The notes under the pieces are model-generated. The model did no database searches. It was given only the letters and a program-made list of their open reading frames with translations, and had not been told where the DNA came from. 64,000 nt of DNA, from assembly GCF_000316575.1 (NCBI RefSeq), contig NC_019682.1:1240001-1304000 (forward strand), written 5' to 3'. Position numbers and translations under genes: made by a program. Positions 24,339-32,659 of the stretch are shown in pieces. This stretch comes from Calothrix sp. PCC 7507. GTDB taxonomy: Bacteria > Cyanobacteriota > Cyanobacteriia > Cyanobacteriales > Nostocaceae. Within the stretch, counting starts at the first letter, position 1. The number at the start of each line of letters is the position of its first letter.

Positions 24339-26849
24339 GTGGATGAAACTGTTAAGTCACTGCATACACCAGATTGTCAACAAGAGGCTATTACTCTGCT
24401 ATCGAAAATTGCTGCAAATTTACCGGGGATGATTTTTCAATTTCTCCAGCGGCAAGATGGTTCTCCGTTTCTCGTTAATGTTAGTTCAGGTTGTCGAGAA
24501 CTGTATGAATTAGAACCAGAAGCGATTCGGGCAGATTTTCAGGTGCTGCATCGACTGATTCATCCCCAGGATATAGATGCTTTCGCCGCCTCTGTGGCAG
24601 TTGCTGTTGCCAGTTTATCACCTTGGCGTTGGGAAGGTCGCATTATTACACCCAGCGGTAAACTCAAGTGGATTCAAGGTGTTTCCCAATTAGAACGACA
24701 AGCCAATGGTGACTTGCTTTGGGAGGGTTTGGTAATGGATATTACAGACCGCAAACAAATAGAAGCACAATTACGAACAAGTGAGATGCGCTACAAAGCA
24801 ATTTTGGATGCTATCCCCGATTTAATGTTTCGGATTAACCGCGATGGTCAATATCTCGATTTGAAAGATGATGGTACAAATGTTGTGCTTTCAAAAGAAG
24901 AGATCATTGGTAAAAATTTGCGGGATTTATTGCCTAGTGATGTGGCTGTAATTGGTCAAGAGGCGATCGCTAAAACTTTGAGTTCTCATGATTTGCAAAT
25001 TTGTGAATATCAACTGCCATCGCCGTTAGGATTGCGAGATTATGAGGCGCGGTTGGTAGTTAGTGGCCCAGACGAAGTCCTAGCCATTGTCCGAGATATT
25101 ACAGAACGCAAACAAGCAGAAGCTAGTCTAAAAAGACTAGCGCAAAAGTTTTCTAAAGCTTTTCGTTGCAGTCCCAATGCTATTACTATCAGTACTCTCA
25201 ATGAAGGACGCTATGTAGAAGTTAACGATAGTTTTGTCAGACTCTCAGGTTATCAGCGAGACGAAGCAGTTGGTCGTACCGCTTTTGAGTTAGATATGTG
25301 GGTACAGCGGCGCGATCGCCTGAAATTATTAGAGGAGTTGCAAACGCAGGGATTTGTCCGCAACTTAGAGGTGGAATTCCGCACTAAGTCTGGTGTGATC
25401 ATGACAGCATTGCTATCAGCAGAGGTAGTTGATTTAGATGGTGTCTCCTGCATCCTGGCAATCACTAATGATATTACAGAACGCAAGCAGGTAGAAGCAC
25501 AATTACGCCTCTCGGCACAGCGCGATCGCTTGTTGACACAAACTTTAGCACGAATTCGGTCATCGCTCAATTTAGACCAAATTCTCCAAACTACTGTCTC
25601 GGAAGTCCGGCAATTTCTGCAAGCAGACCGGGTGTTTATTGGTTTAAATGATGCTAAAGGCGGCGGTAAAGCCGTCGCTGAATCGGTAAATCCAAATTAT
25701 CCATCAATCTTAGGTTGGACAAATGATGATAAAACTTATCTCCAAGAATTGAAACGTTTATTAACTAGCGATCGCGTGCGTTTAGTCGAAGATGTCAGTC
25801 AAATTCCCGTCTCTCCCAAATTGCAAGCACACTATCAACAATTCCACACACGGGCTACCTTGGCTGTGCCAATTATGCTTGGTGATGAATTATTTGGGGC
25901 GTTGGTTGCTAATCAATGTTCTGGCCCCCGTCATTGGCAAACCATCGAGATTGATTTGCTACAGCAGATGTCAGAACAATTAGCGATCGCTATTCAACAA
26001 AGCTTTATTTACCAAGAACTCGCCGAACTCAACACAAATTTAGAACAGCAAGTAGAAGAACGCACTGCCCAACTACAACAAAAAATGCAGGAACTTGGAG
26101 AACTGCAACGAGTAAAAGATGTAGTGTTACACACTGTAGCCCATGATTTGCGAACCGCAGTCATGGGTAATTTAATGGTACTCAAAAATTTGCTTAACAG
26201 TGGAGGAGAGGGAGCCGGAAGCATGGAGCAGAGACAATCTCCTTTGCACCCCGCTCCCTGCTCCCCTGCCTCTTCATCCCCAATTCCTGTTTCCCGTTCC
26301 ATTATTGAACGGATGATGCAAGGGAATGACCGCCAATTGGGGATGATTGACTCACTGATGGAAATGCATTGTTGCGAAGGTAAGGGAATTGTCCTGCGGC
26401 GTGAGCTTGTCTCTTTGAGTACATTGCTAAAGTCTGCGCTTCAGGACTTACAGCCAATACTCAACCAAAATCAAGCAACGCTAAAGAACCTGATACCACA
26501 GCATTTACCTTTAGTGCTAGCTGATTCAGGGAAAATACATAGACTTTTAGTAAATTTATTTACACATAGATTGCAACACAATCCGCCAGGATTGAATTTT
26601 ACTCTCAAAGCCACAGTTGCAGACGAAATGATCCGCATTCAGATTCGAGATGACGGTGTAGCTATGAGCAAACTAGAATGCGATCGCCTATTCAATCTAC
26701 ATATACCCGATCCCCAAGGCCCTTGTTTAACAGGCGTTGCTTTAAAAATGTATCTTGGCCGGCAAATTATTCAAGCACACGGCGGTGAAATCGGCGTTAT
26801 TAGCCACCGCCAGCGTGGGTTAACGTTCTGGTTCACCTTACCATTATAA
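24339..26849 (+). CDS. PAS-PAS-PAS-GAF histidine kinase with degenerate ATP-binding domain
   Basis: 836 residues from a GTG with AAAGGG upstream. Three PAS domains (about 25-145, 145-260, 265-390; linkers DITDRKQIEAQLR and DITERKQ), a GAF domain (about 400-565), a coiled coil (LEQQVEERTAQLQQKMQELG), DHp with His602 (VLHTVAHDLRTAVMGNLMVL) and a C-terminal HATPase fold. The latter has lost key motifs: the N-box reads NLFTHRLQHNPPG (expected NLxxNAxKxNP), G1 reads DDGVAMS (expected DxGxGI) and G2 reads LTGVALKMYL (expected GLGLYL). So autokinase activity is doubtful. Repeat-derived insert at residues ~620-650. Probably a paralogue of the next gene. Confidence 0.85.
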   Translation: MDETVKSLHTPDCQQEAITLLSKIAANLPGMIFQFLQRQDGSPFLVNVSSGCRELYELEPEAIRADFQVLHRLIHPQDIDAFAASVAVAVASLSPWRWEGRIITPSGKLKWIQGVSQLERQANGDLLWEGLVMDITDRKQIEAQLRTSEMRYKAILDAIPDLMFRINRDGQYLDLKDDGTNVVLSKEEIIGKNLRDLLPSDVAVIGQEAIAKTLSSHDLQICEYQLPSPLGLRDYEARLVVSGPDEVLAIVRDITERKQAEASLKRLAQKFSKAFRCSPNAITISTLNEGRYVEVNDSFVRLSGYQRDEAVGRTAFELDMWVQRRDRLKLLEELQTQGFVRNLEVEFRTKSGVIMTALLSAEVVDLDGVSCILAITNDITERKQVEAQLRLSAQRDRLLTQTLARIRSSLNLDQILQTTVSEVRQFLQADRVFIGLNDAKGGGKAVAESVNPNYPSILGWTNDDKTYLQELKRLLTSDRVRLVEDVSQIPVSPKLQAHYQQFHTRATLAVPIMLGDELFGALVANQCSGPRHWQTIEIDLLQQMSEQLAIAIQQSFIYQELAELNTNLEQQVEERTAQLQQKMQELGELQRVKDVVLHTVAHDLRTAVMGNLMVLKNLLNSGGEGAGSMEQRQSPLHPAPCSPASSSPIPVSRSIIERMMQGNDRQLGMIDSLMEMHCCEGKGIVLRRELVSLSTLLKSALQDLQPILNQNQATLKNLIPQHLPLVLADSGKIHRLLVNLFTHRLQHNPPGLNFTLKATVADEMIRIQIRDDGVAMSKLECDRLFNLHIPDPQGPCLTGVALKMYLGRQIIQAHGGEIGVISHRQRGLTFWFTLPL
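26200..26285. repeat. Repeat-derived insert inside the first histidine kinase
   Basis: In frame between the two DHp helices lies GGAGGAGAGGGAGCCGG...CCGCTCCCTGCTCCCCTGCC, a purine-rich block facing a pyrimidine-rich block, translating as EGAGSMEQRQSPLHPAPCSP. It resembles the GGGAGCAGGG-type dispersed repeat. Confidence 0.7.
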
Positions 26850-26891
26850 GATTTGTGAAAAAATAGTATACCTTAACAGCCGTACAGTTAC

Positions 26892-26955
26892 TCAGTCATC
26901 AGTCATCAGTCTGTTCCCAATGCCCCATGCCCAATTCCCAATTCCCAATTTCCCA
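26892..26955. repeat. Heptameric repeats between the two kinases
   Basis: Three CAGTCAT/TCATCAG units followed by AATTCCC/AATGCCC-type units (CCCAATTCCCAATTCCCAAT). Noncoding. Confidence 0.7.
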
Positions 26956-26976
26956 GAAAAATTTAATAATAGATAA

Positions 26977-28809
26977 ATGGGTAGCTTATTAAAAACATTA
27001 CAAATGTGGTGGAAAAAGGCAACTAGGGGGGTAATCACAAATAATCACCAGGACAAGGAGTGGCTGGCTAATAGACAGCGCTTTTTGTGGCAGAGGTTAC
27101 ATCTATGGTTATGGCTGGCGTTGGTGTGCTTGTTAAGCTTTACCCTGCGAGACATTTATGACTTATTTTTCCCTCTGAGAGAGTTGCAAAACCTGCCAGA
27201 GTCGCTCAGAATTCATGGGCTATTCATCAATCTTGCCATGCTTGTGAGCTTACTTGTTTACTTTGCGTTGCGTAAAACTAACTTTGGTCATCGTTATCCA
27301 GGACTGTTATTTTTAGGTTCATCTTGGTCAGTGGGTTTAGCATCGCAGTTGTTCGCCACCCTCAAAGGTTTTGCACTACCCGATACATTAGGTTGGTCGT
27401 TGCTGTTTTTTAGCCAAGCTACATTTATCCCAGTTTGCTGGCGATTGCATCTGATCTCTCAGGTGGGTGTACTGATTTACTATTTTGGGGTTAACACAGC
27501 ACTGGGTCTACAAGCACCAATACCCGAACATCCAGAAATATATAACGTGACATTTATTTTGTATGTTTTTTGGCTATGTGCTATCTGTGACATTGGTGTT
27601 TACTTGTACGATCGCCTACAACGTTCTGAGTTTTATGCTCGCAGAGAGCTTGAATCTGCCTACCATAAGCTAGAAGCTACAGAAGCTAAATATCGTAGTA
27701 TCTTTGAAAACGCGGTCGAAGGCATATTTCAAAGCAGTACTGATGGGCGCTATATTACAGCCAATCCCGCATTAGCAAATATTTACGGATACTCATTTCC
27801 GGAGGAAGTTACAGCCAACTTCACTGATATTGAACGTCAATTGTATGTTGACCCCAAGCGTCGTGCAGAGTTTGTGCGCTTGATTGAACAGGATGGTAGA
27901 GTCTCAGAGTTTGAATCGCAAATTTATCGCCGAGATGGAAGCATTGTTTGGATTTCCGAGAAAGCCTATGCAGTCCGAGACGAACAGGGAAAACTACTTT
28001 ATTACGAAGGCTTGATTGAAGATATCACACAACGCAAACAAGCCCAAGAAGCGCTAAGAGTATTTTTCCATGCAGTTTCCCATGATTTACGTAACCCAGT
28101 GCTGGGAACTTTAATGGTGCTGAAGAATTTGCTCAAAGATGACGGACTAGAAGAACGCAGGGGGCAGGGGGCAGGGAGCAGGGAGCAGGGAGACTCCCCC
28201 TTGCACCCTGCTCCCCGCACCCCTGCCTCTTTACCCCCAATCACTGTTTCCCGTGCGATTTTAGAGCGAATGGCGCAAAGTAGCGATCGCCAACTCAAAT
28301 TAATTAACTCGTTGATGGAAGCCCATGTCAGTGAGGTACAGGGCGTTGTCCTACAGTGTCAACCGTTACAATTGCATACGGTGGTGGGAGATGCGATCGC
28401 AGATTTAGAGCCAATGCTGGTAGAAAATCAAGCGACGCTCACAAATTTAGTTAACGCAGATTTACCTCTAGTGAATGCCGACCCCACTCAATTATGGCGG
28501 GTATTCTCGAATTTAATTGTCAATGCGATCAAACATAATCCTCCAGGGTTGCGATTAACAATTAACGCAATTTTTGAAGCAGATAATATATATTGCACAG
28601 TTAGTGATAACGGCGTAGGTATCAGTCAACAACAAAGTGAACACTTATTTGACCTTTATTTCCGCTCTAGTAATAATCGCAATTCTATCAGTTTGGGATT
28701 GGGTTTGTATCTCTGCAAAAAAATCATTAACGCCCACGGTGGCGAAATTGGCGTCAATAGTGCCTTGAAAGCAGGAGCCACATTCTGGTTTACATTACCC
28801 ATCAGTTAA
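26977..28809 (+). CDS. Membrane-sensing PAS histidine kinase
   Basis: 610 residues. About 40-215 has six hydrophobic helices of a membrane sensor region (LHLWLWLALVCLLSFTLRDI, LFINLAMLVSLLVYFALR and so on). A PAS/PAC unit follows (YRSIFENAVEGIFQSSTDGR; YEGLIEDITQRKQ, about 235-358). DHp has His369 (FFHAVSHDLRNPVLGTLMVL). The HATPase domain is intact: NLIVNAIKHNPPGL (N-box), SDNGVGISQQ (G1), LGLGLYLCKKIINAHGG (G2). A repeat-derived insert (about 394-421) splits DHp. No cognate regulator is adjacent. Ends five bases before the convergent LD-carboxypeptidase. Confidence 0.9.
   Translation: MGSLLKTLQMWWKKATRGVITNNHQDKEWLANRQRFLWQRLHLWLWLALVCLLSFTLRDIYDLFFPLRELQNLPESLRIHGLFINLAMLVSLLVYFALRKTNFGHRYPGLLFLGSSWSVGLASQLFATLKGFALPDTLGWSLLFFSQATFIPVCWRLHLISQVGVLIYYFGVNTALGLQAPIPEHPEIYNVTFILYVFWLCAICDIGVYLYDRLQRSEFYARRELESAYHKLEATEAKYRSIFENAVEGIFQSSTDGRYITANPALANIYGYSFPEEVTANFTDIERQLYVDPKRRAEFVRLIEQDGRVSEFESQIYRRDGSIVWISEKAYAVRDEQGKLLYYEGLIEDITQRKQAQEALRVFFHAVSHDLRNPVLGTLMVLKNLLKDDGLEERRGQGAGSREQGDSPLHPAPRTPASLPPITVSRAILERMAQSSDRQLKLINSLMEAHVSEVQGVVLQCQPLQLHTVVGDAIADLEPMLVENQATLTNLVNADLPLVNADPTQLWRVFSNLIVNAIKHNPPGLRLTINAIFEADNIYCTVSDNGVGISQQQSEHLFDLYFRSSNNRNSISLGLGLYLCKKIINAHGGEIGVNSALKAGATFWFTLPIS
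28155..28240. repeat. Repeat-derived insert inside the second histidine kinase
   Basis: GCAGGGAGCAGGGAGCAGGG is followed by CTCCCCCTTGCACCCTGCTC, giving a hairpin-like purine/pyrimidine inversion, translated as RRGQGAGSREQGDSPLHPAP. Same location, between the DHp helices, as in the upstream kinase. Confidence 0.8.
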
Positions 28810-28814
28810 AACTG

Positions 28815-29837
28815 TTAACTGTTAACAGCCGCATCTAACATCTGTATTGTCCCCGCGTTGGCGTTAATTTCTACTTCCGCACCCACAGGAACCGTAAATT
28901 TATCTTTGATATGACCAATCATTGAACCATACCAAGCCGGAATTCCTAAGGGAATTATATGCTCTTGTAATACTTGCATGAGAGTAAAATTTGGTTCATC
29001 TCCAGATGCACAATTAGTACATTGTCCAAATATAAAGCCAGCAATTTGATTTAGTATTCCCGCATTTTTTAACTGTGTCAGCATCCTATCTACACGGTAA
29101 ACATCTTCACTAATTTCTTCCACAAATAGGATGCTTTTATTCCATGAAGGTAGATAAGGTGAACCCACCATTGCTGATAGTACTGATAAGTTCCCACCCA
29201 CCAATTTACCTCTAGCTTTTCCCGGCGCTATTAACTCTACTTGCACATCTCCAATGTTGAGATTTTGCATTGTTACTGCTTCTCCATTGAATAGGATGCG
29301 CTGGAGATAATCCGTTGTCAATTGATTCCAGGTAGAGGTCGCCACTGGGCCATGAAAAGTAATCAATCGACTGCGAGCATTGATTGCTAATAATAAAGAA
29401 GTAATATCACTGTACCCCATGAGAATTTTGGGATGGGAGCGGATGCTGGTATAGTCCAGTAAGGGTAAAATTCGGTTACAACCCCAGCCACCGCGCATGG
29501 CGATAATTGCGTTGACAGCGCGATCGCTAAACATGGCATTGAGATCCTCAGCACGGTCAACATCTTTACCCGCCAAATAGCCATAACGATCTAAAATATG
29601 CGCCCCTAACTTGACTTTTAAGCCTAAACCTGATACGGAGCGCTGGGCTGCTGCGATATCTTCATCGTCAACGATACCTGCAGGCGCAATCAATCCGACG
29701 GTATCGCCGATGCGTAAACGGGGTGGCTTGATGATAGTGTTTGGTGATAGCTTACTTTGAGCGGTTAGTGTTGGCATTTGCACGGCTAAGATAGATAGTC
29801 CCAGACTAGTGAGGAATTGGCGGCGATTGATGAGCAT
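28815..29837 (-). CDS. LD-carboxypeptidase (S66, MccF-like)
   Basis: 340 residues from the ATG at 29837; a longer frame lacks support. The N-terminus LINRRQFLTSLGLSILAVQM contains a twin-Arg-like NRRQF-L export signal. S66 motifs: GDTVGLIAPAGIVDDEDI, AIIAMRGGWGCNRILPLLDY, ILMGYSDITSLLLAI (nucleophile Ser in G-Y-S-D), FHGPVATSTW, LVGGNLSVLSAMVGSPYLPS and GQCTNC; the His-containing end is GMIGHIKDK-like (YGSMIGHIKDKFTVPVG). It cleaves L,D bonds of peptidoglycan tetrapeptides during recycling or remodelling. Divergent from the Lin0512 gene. Confidence 0.9.
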   Translation of the reverse strand: MLINRRQFLTSLGLSILAVQMPTLTAQSKLSPNTIIKPPRLRIGDTVGLIAPAGIVDDEDIAAAQRSVSGLGLKVKLGAHILDRYGYLAGKDVDRAEDLNAMFSDRAVNAIIAMRGGWGCNRILPLLDYTSIRSHPKILMGYSDITSLLLAINARSRLITFHGPVATSTWNQLTTDYLQRILFNGEAVTMQNLNIGDVQVELIAPGKARGKLVGGNLSVLSAMVGSPYLPSWNKSILFVEEISEDVYRVDRMLTQLKNAGILNQIAGFIFGQCTNCASGDEPNFTLMQVLQEHIIPLGIPAWYGSMIGHIKDKFTVPVGAEVEINANAGTIQMLDAAVNS

Positions 29838-29888
29838 GATGGCGATTGGGAGATAAAGTGAAAGGTGCAGGATTGTTGGCAGGTATCT

Positions 29889-30254
29889 ATGGCGCGTAAA
29901 CGCTTGATTATTGAGATGGGGATGGGAATTGATCAGCATGGACAAGAACCAACCGTAGCAGCGGCTAGAGCGGTACGTAATGCGATCGCTCACAATGCTT
30001 TACCCGGTGTTTGGGAAGTCGCTGGCTTAAATGACCCCAACGACATGATTGTAGAAGTCCAGGTAGCAGTACCCTACCCAGAACAAGTACAAGCAGAGGA
30101 AGTACTAGCTGTACTGCCTTTTGGCCGCAAAACCCTGACTGTAGAATCTGGCGGGATGGTGGTTCAAGGACGCGCCATTCCCTCCCTCAATGATAAAAAT
30201 GACGAAATGTTGATAGCTATTGCGGCAGTGACTGTTTTGATTGAGACTGAATAA
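29889..30254 (+). CDS. Lin0512 family protein
   Basis: 121 residues from ATG (MARKRLIIEMGMGIDQHGQE). It matches the small Lin0512 family: EMGMGIDQHGQEPTVAAARA, RNAIAHNALPGV, QVAVPYPEQVQAEEVLAVLP and ETE at the end. Function unknown in the family; compact cytosolic alpha/beta protein. 51 bases from the divergent LD-carboxypeptidase; no strong ribosome-binding site. Confidence 0.85.
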   Translation: MARKRLIIEMGMGIDQHGQEPTVAAARAVRNAIAHNALPGVWEVAGLNDPNDMIVEVQVAVPYPEQVQAEEVLAVLPFGRKTLTVESGGMVVQGRAIPSLNDKNDEMLIAIAAVTVLIETE

Positions 30255-30286
30255 CTGTGGCATTAATCGCAACATTAATAAACAAA

Positions 30287-31105
30287 ATGACACTTCTCCA
30301 AGCACAACATTGGGAAAAATTATTTGGTGACCTGACACTAGAGAAGAAATCTCTGTATGGTGTCTGGACTGTCTATTCTCCAGCACAAGAAATTATCAAA
30401 TCTTCTCAAGGTATCAGGACTTTGCAGGCTAATGCAGATAAAACAGTGATTACGCACACAAATCAATTTCCATCTGCTGACAGAACTACCCTAGAAAAGC
30501 AATGGCAAATTGCAAAAGCCACTTGTAATTTACCTGATGGATTATTGCATCCAGCCGACCCATCAAAAAGAGCATTTGCCCTTTTCAATTATGGTGCTAC
30601 TGCTTGGGTTCCCCAAAAACTGGAATTGGGACGCGGTTTTTCGGTGGAATTATTTTTAAAATCCCCGGATGGCAATACTAGTATAGGTAGTATCTATGCG
30701 GAAAATGGAGATTTAGAGAAAATATTATATCTGCGGGAATCTTTAAGTAGCTTTCCTGATATATTACCACTGGGTACAGAAGTTACAACTTTGCCAGGAA
30801 ATTGGATTGGTTCACAAGTATCTATAACTCCTGATTTAAAAATAACAGATGCCGAAGTAATAACGGAGTTTGTGTTAGATCCGACTTTGGGAAAAAACAA
30901 GTCTTTCTTCTTACCTGATAGCGTTGTAGTAAATATTCCTGACAGGGTGAAGCTGGGAGATGCATTTGACATAGTAGCTGGGAAGCTAGTTGCGGAAAAT
31001 GAGTATAAACGCCTCACAGCTAAATATAATCATGCTGGTGATTTTGTGTTATTGATTTCTGAAGTCTTTAATTTGACAGATGAGGCAAAAGCAAATACAA
31101 ATTGA
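30287..31105 (+). CDS. DUF3598 family protein
   Basis: 272 residues from the ATG at 30287; a GTG at 30257 would add ten. Features of DUF3598: WEKLFGDLTLEKKSLYGVWT at the start, PDGLLHPADPSKRAFALFNY (conserved P-D-G-x-x-H-P), WVPQKLELGRGFSVELFLK and FFLPDSVVVNIPDRVKLGD. This is a beta-barrel, lipocalin/FABP-like fold in cyanobacteria and algae, function unknown. It lies 32 bases after Lin0512 on the same strand, possibly co-transcribed. Confidence 0.75.
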   Translation: MTLLQAQHWEKLFGDLTLEKKSLYGVWTVYSPAQEIIKSSQGIRTLQANADKTVITHTNQFPSADRTTLEKQWQIAKATCNLPDGLLHPADPSKRAFALFNYGATAWVPQKLELGRGFSVELFLKSPDGNTSIGSIYAENGDLEKILYLRESLSSFPDILPLGTEVTTLPGNWIGSQVSITPDLKITDAEVITEFVLDPTLGKNKSFFLPDSVVVNIPDRVKLGDAFDIVAGKLVAENEYKRLTAKYNHAGDFVLLISEVFNLTDEAKANTN

Positions 31106-31159
31106 AAACTTTGAGCGTTCTGATACTCGTTAATCATCCTAAATAAGGAAACTGATGCA

Positions 31160-31546
31160 ATGTCAAGTGTCGCCATTGAAACAGTAGTCGCCGCCTATTT
31201 TGCCAATATAGCAGCCATGAATCCCGAAGGATGGGTAGAGAACTTTGCAGAAGATGCTGTGAGTTACGATCCAGTAGGCGAACCACCTACAAAAGTTCAT
31301 GAAGGATTTCGTCAGTTTATTGGGCAGTTACAAGCAGTTTTTGCAAAACTAGAACCAACAATTGAACACATCTTCGTTGCTGGACAAGCAGCCGCTGTCA
31401 AGTGGACAATGTTAGGATTTAGCAAGAGTGGCAAATCAGTCAGCTTTGAGGGCATTACAATTTTCGAGATTAACGCAGAGGGTAAAATTCAAACTATTCG
31501 GGCTTACTGGAATCCGGCGACAATGGTAGCTCAGTTGCGCTCTTAA
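31160..31546 (+). CDS. SnoaL/NTF2-like domain protein
   Basis: 128 residues with a nuclear transport factor 2/ketosteroid isomerase-like fold: YFANIAAMNPEGWVENFAED, VSYDPVGEPP, FRQFIGQLQAVFAKL and VSFEGITIFEINAEGKIQTI then RAYW. The PVG/EGIT and Y-W features are typical of the SnoaL-like group with a hydrophobic cavity. AAGGAA precedes the ATG by 8 bases. Ligand or reaction unknown. Confidence 0.8.
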   Translation: MSSVAIETVVAAYFANIAAMNPEGWVENFAEDAVSYDPVGEPPTKVHEGFRQFIGQLQAVFAKLEPTIEHIFVAGQAAAVKWTMLGFSKSGKSVSFEGITIFEINAEGKIQTIRAYWNPATMVAQLRS

Positions 31547-31635
31547 AACTTTTCTGTACGCTAAACTAGATTCATTGGGATAAAAATCTCTGGCAGTAAG
31601 TTCAATGATGATCAATCTTCACCACTGCAGTGACA

Positions 31636-31974
31636 ATGTCTCAAGAGCATAATGAATCACTCCAAATTCAGCAAATCACCGGACTCCAACCAAAACACTT
31701 TGCTGACTTAATTAGAGCCGCACAATTGATTTTCGACCCCACAGCAGGACTCTCTGGAAGGCATTTAATAGTTGACTGGCGAGAGTTTGGTATTCCCCTT
31801 GATGTTTCAGAAAATCTCAAATCACTTGGTCAGCAGTATCAATATGCATCTCCCCATATACCGATTGAAATCGTTTGGAGTTACTTGACTCCAGAAACTC
31901 GCATTTGGTTCATTGAACACAAAGATGAGTTATGGCGTTTGGAGGAAGCTTTCCCAGCCCTTGACGAAGACTAG
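31636..31974 (+). CDS. Conserved hypothetical protein (cyanobacterial)
   Basis: 112 residues from the ATG at 31636; a GTG six bases upstream is also possible. Mostly helical, acidic, no Cys, no membrane segment: LQPKHFADLIRAAQLIFDPT in the middle and ETRIWFIEHKDELWRLEEAF near the end. It starts 90 bases after the SnoaL gene on the same strand. Function unknown. Confidence 0.65.
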   Translation: MSQEHNESLQIQQITGLQPKHFADLIRAAQLIFDPTAGLSGRHLIVDWREFGIPLDVSENLKSLGQQYQYASPHIPIEIVWSYLTPETRIWFIEHKDELWRLEEAFPALDED

Positions 31975-32136
31975 TACGAAAATGCTGTACCCCTACGGGG
32001 AAGCAAGCTACGCGAAGCGTCTCAGAAGGAGAAGTATGAAGTATGAAGTATGAAATAAAGAAACCTGTACAGTAGGGTTTTCAAGGTTTTGTAATGCGTG
32101 GTTTATTTGCGCTGTGCTGTACTAGGCTGTAATTGA
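31975..32136. repeat. Dispersed repeats including GAAGTAT heptamers
   Basis: CCCTACGGGGAAGCAAGCTA and CGCGAAGCGTCTC form a common dispersed repeat; GAAGTATGAAGTATGAAGTA follows at 32035-32055, a heptameric tandem repeat. No gene seen. Confidence 0.65.
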
Positions 32137-32162
32137 CCAAGCGAGAAAATTTTCTCGCTTGG
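32137..32162. promoter_or_regulatory. Perfect 26-bp palindrome
   Basis: CCAAGCGAGAAAA followed directly by TTTTCTCGCTTGG, fully self-complementary without a spacer. It lies between the gene ending at 31974 and the minus-strand small gene ending at 32238. It could act as a bidirectional terminator stem or a protein-binding site; no T-run follows on the plus strand beyond the internal TTTT. Confidence 0.7.
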
Positions 32163-32237
32163 TTCAGTTGTATGGCACATCCACTCTATGGGATCTTAAA
32201 AATATATCCGTGGCAGAATGTGGCTGAGTTTCACCCC

Positions 32238-32402
32238 CTAATAGTCATTATCAGCCACACAAATTCCTTTACATTTAATACCGTTCGTCGCTGTGCGCTG
32301 ACAATGAGGACATAGAACTTTTTCGGTTTCTGTTTCTTGATTGATATTTATATTAGTGCTTGCAGTAAAAAAGTCTGGTTCGGTTTGGATTTGTACAGTC
32401 AT
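32238..32402 (-). CDS. 54-aa cysteine-containing small protein
   Basis: The product is MTVQIQTEPDFFTASTNINI, then a Glu/Thr linker, then LCPHCQRTATNGIKCKGICV and ADNDY. The Cys pattern C-x2-C...C-x3-C (four Cys) suits a small zinc- or metal-binding knuckle. I believe similar short proteins ending GIKCxGICVADxDY occur across heterocystous cyanobacteria, from memory only. No strong ribosome-binding site. Neighbour: AbrB-like membrane gene on the other strand. Function unknown. Confidence 0.7.
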   Translation of the reverse strand: MTVQIQTEPDFFTASTNININQETETEKVLCPHCQRTATNGIKCKGICVADNDY

Positions 32403-32659
32403 AAATGTAACAGTGCGTGCATAATGATACTGTTTCCTTTACACAGGGTAACATCTTGACTAAGGTGGAAGCAGGGGTGTCGGTAAAAGAGGTGATATCG
32501 ACATCAATGCAGTAACCTTGACCTTTAATTGATGTTATTGTTAAGTTTTATTCAAACTTTTTTTATTTGTTTAGATAGTTTGAATTTAGCCCTTGGGTGT
32601 CCTGTGCGATCGCATTCGCTTGCGTACATAATTAAACTAATTAAAAAAAGTTCCTTTCG
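32403..32659. other. Divergent promoter region for the small Cys protein and the AbrB-like gene
   Basis: AT-rich; no clear operator. The AbrB-like ATG is preceded by AAAAAAAGTTCC, without a good Shine-Dalgarno. Confidence 0.4.

Noticed and set aside
24232-24432. 66-aa frame overlapping the start of the first histidine kinase
   Set aside because: Mostly out of frame with the kinase, no family, no ribosome-binding site.
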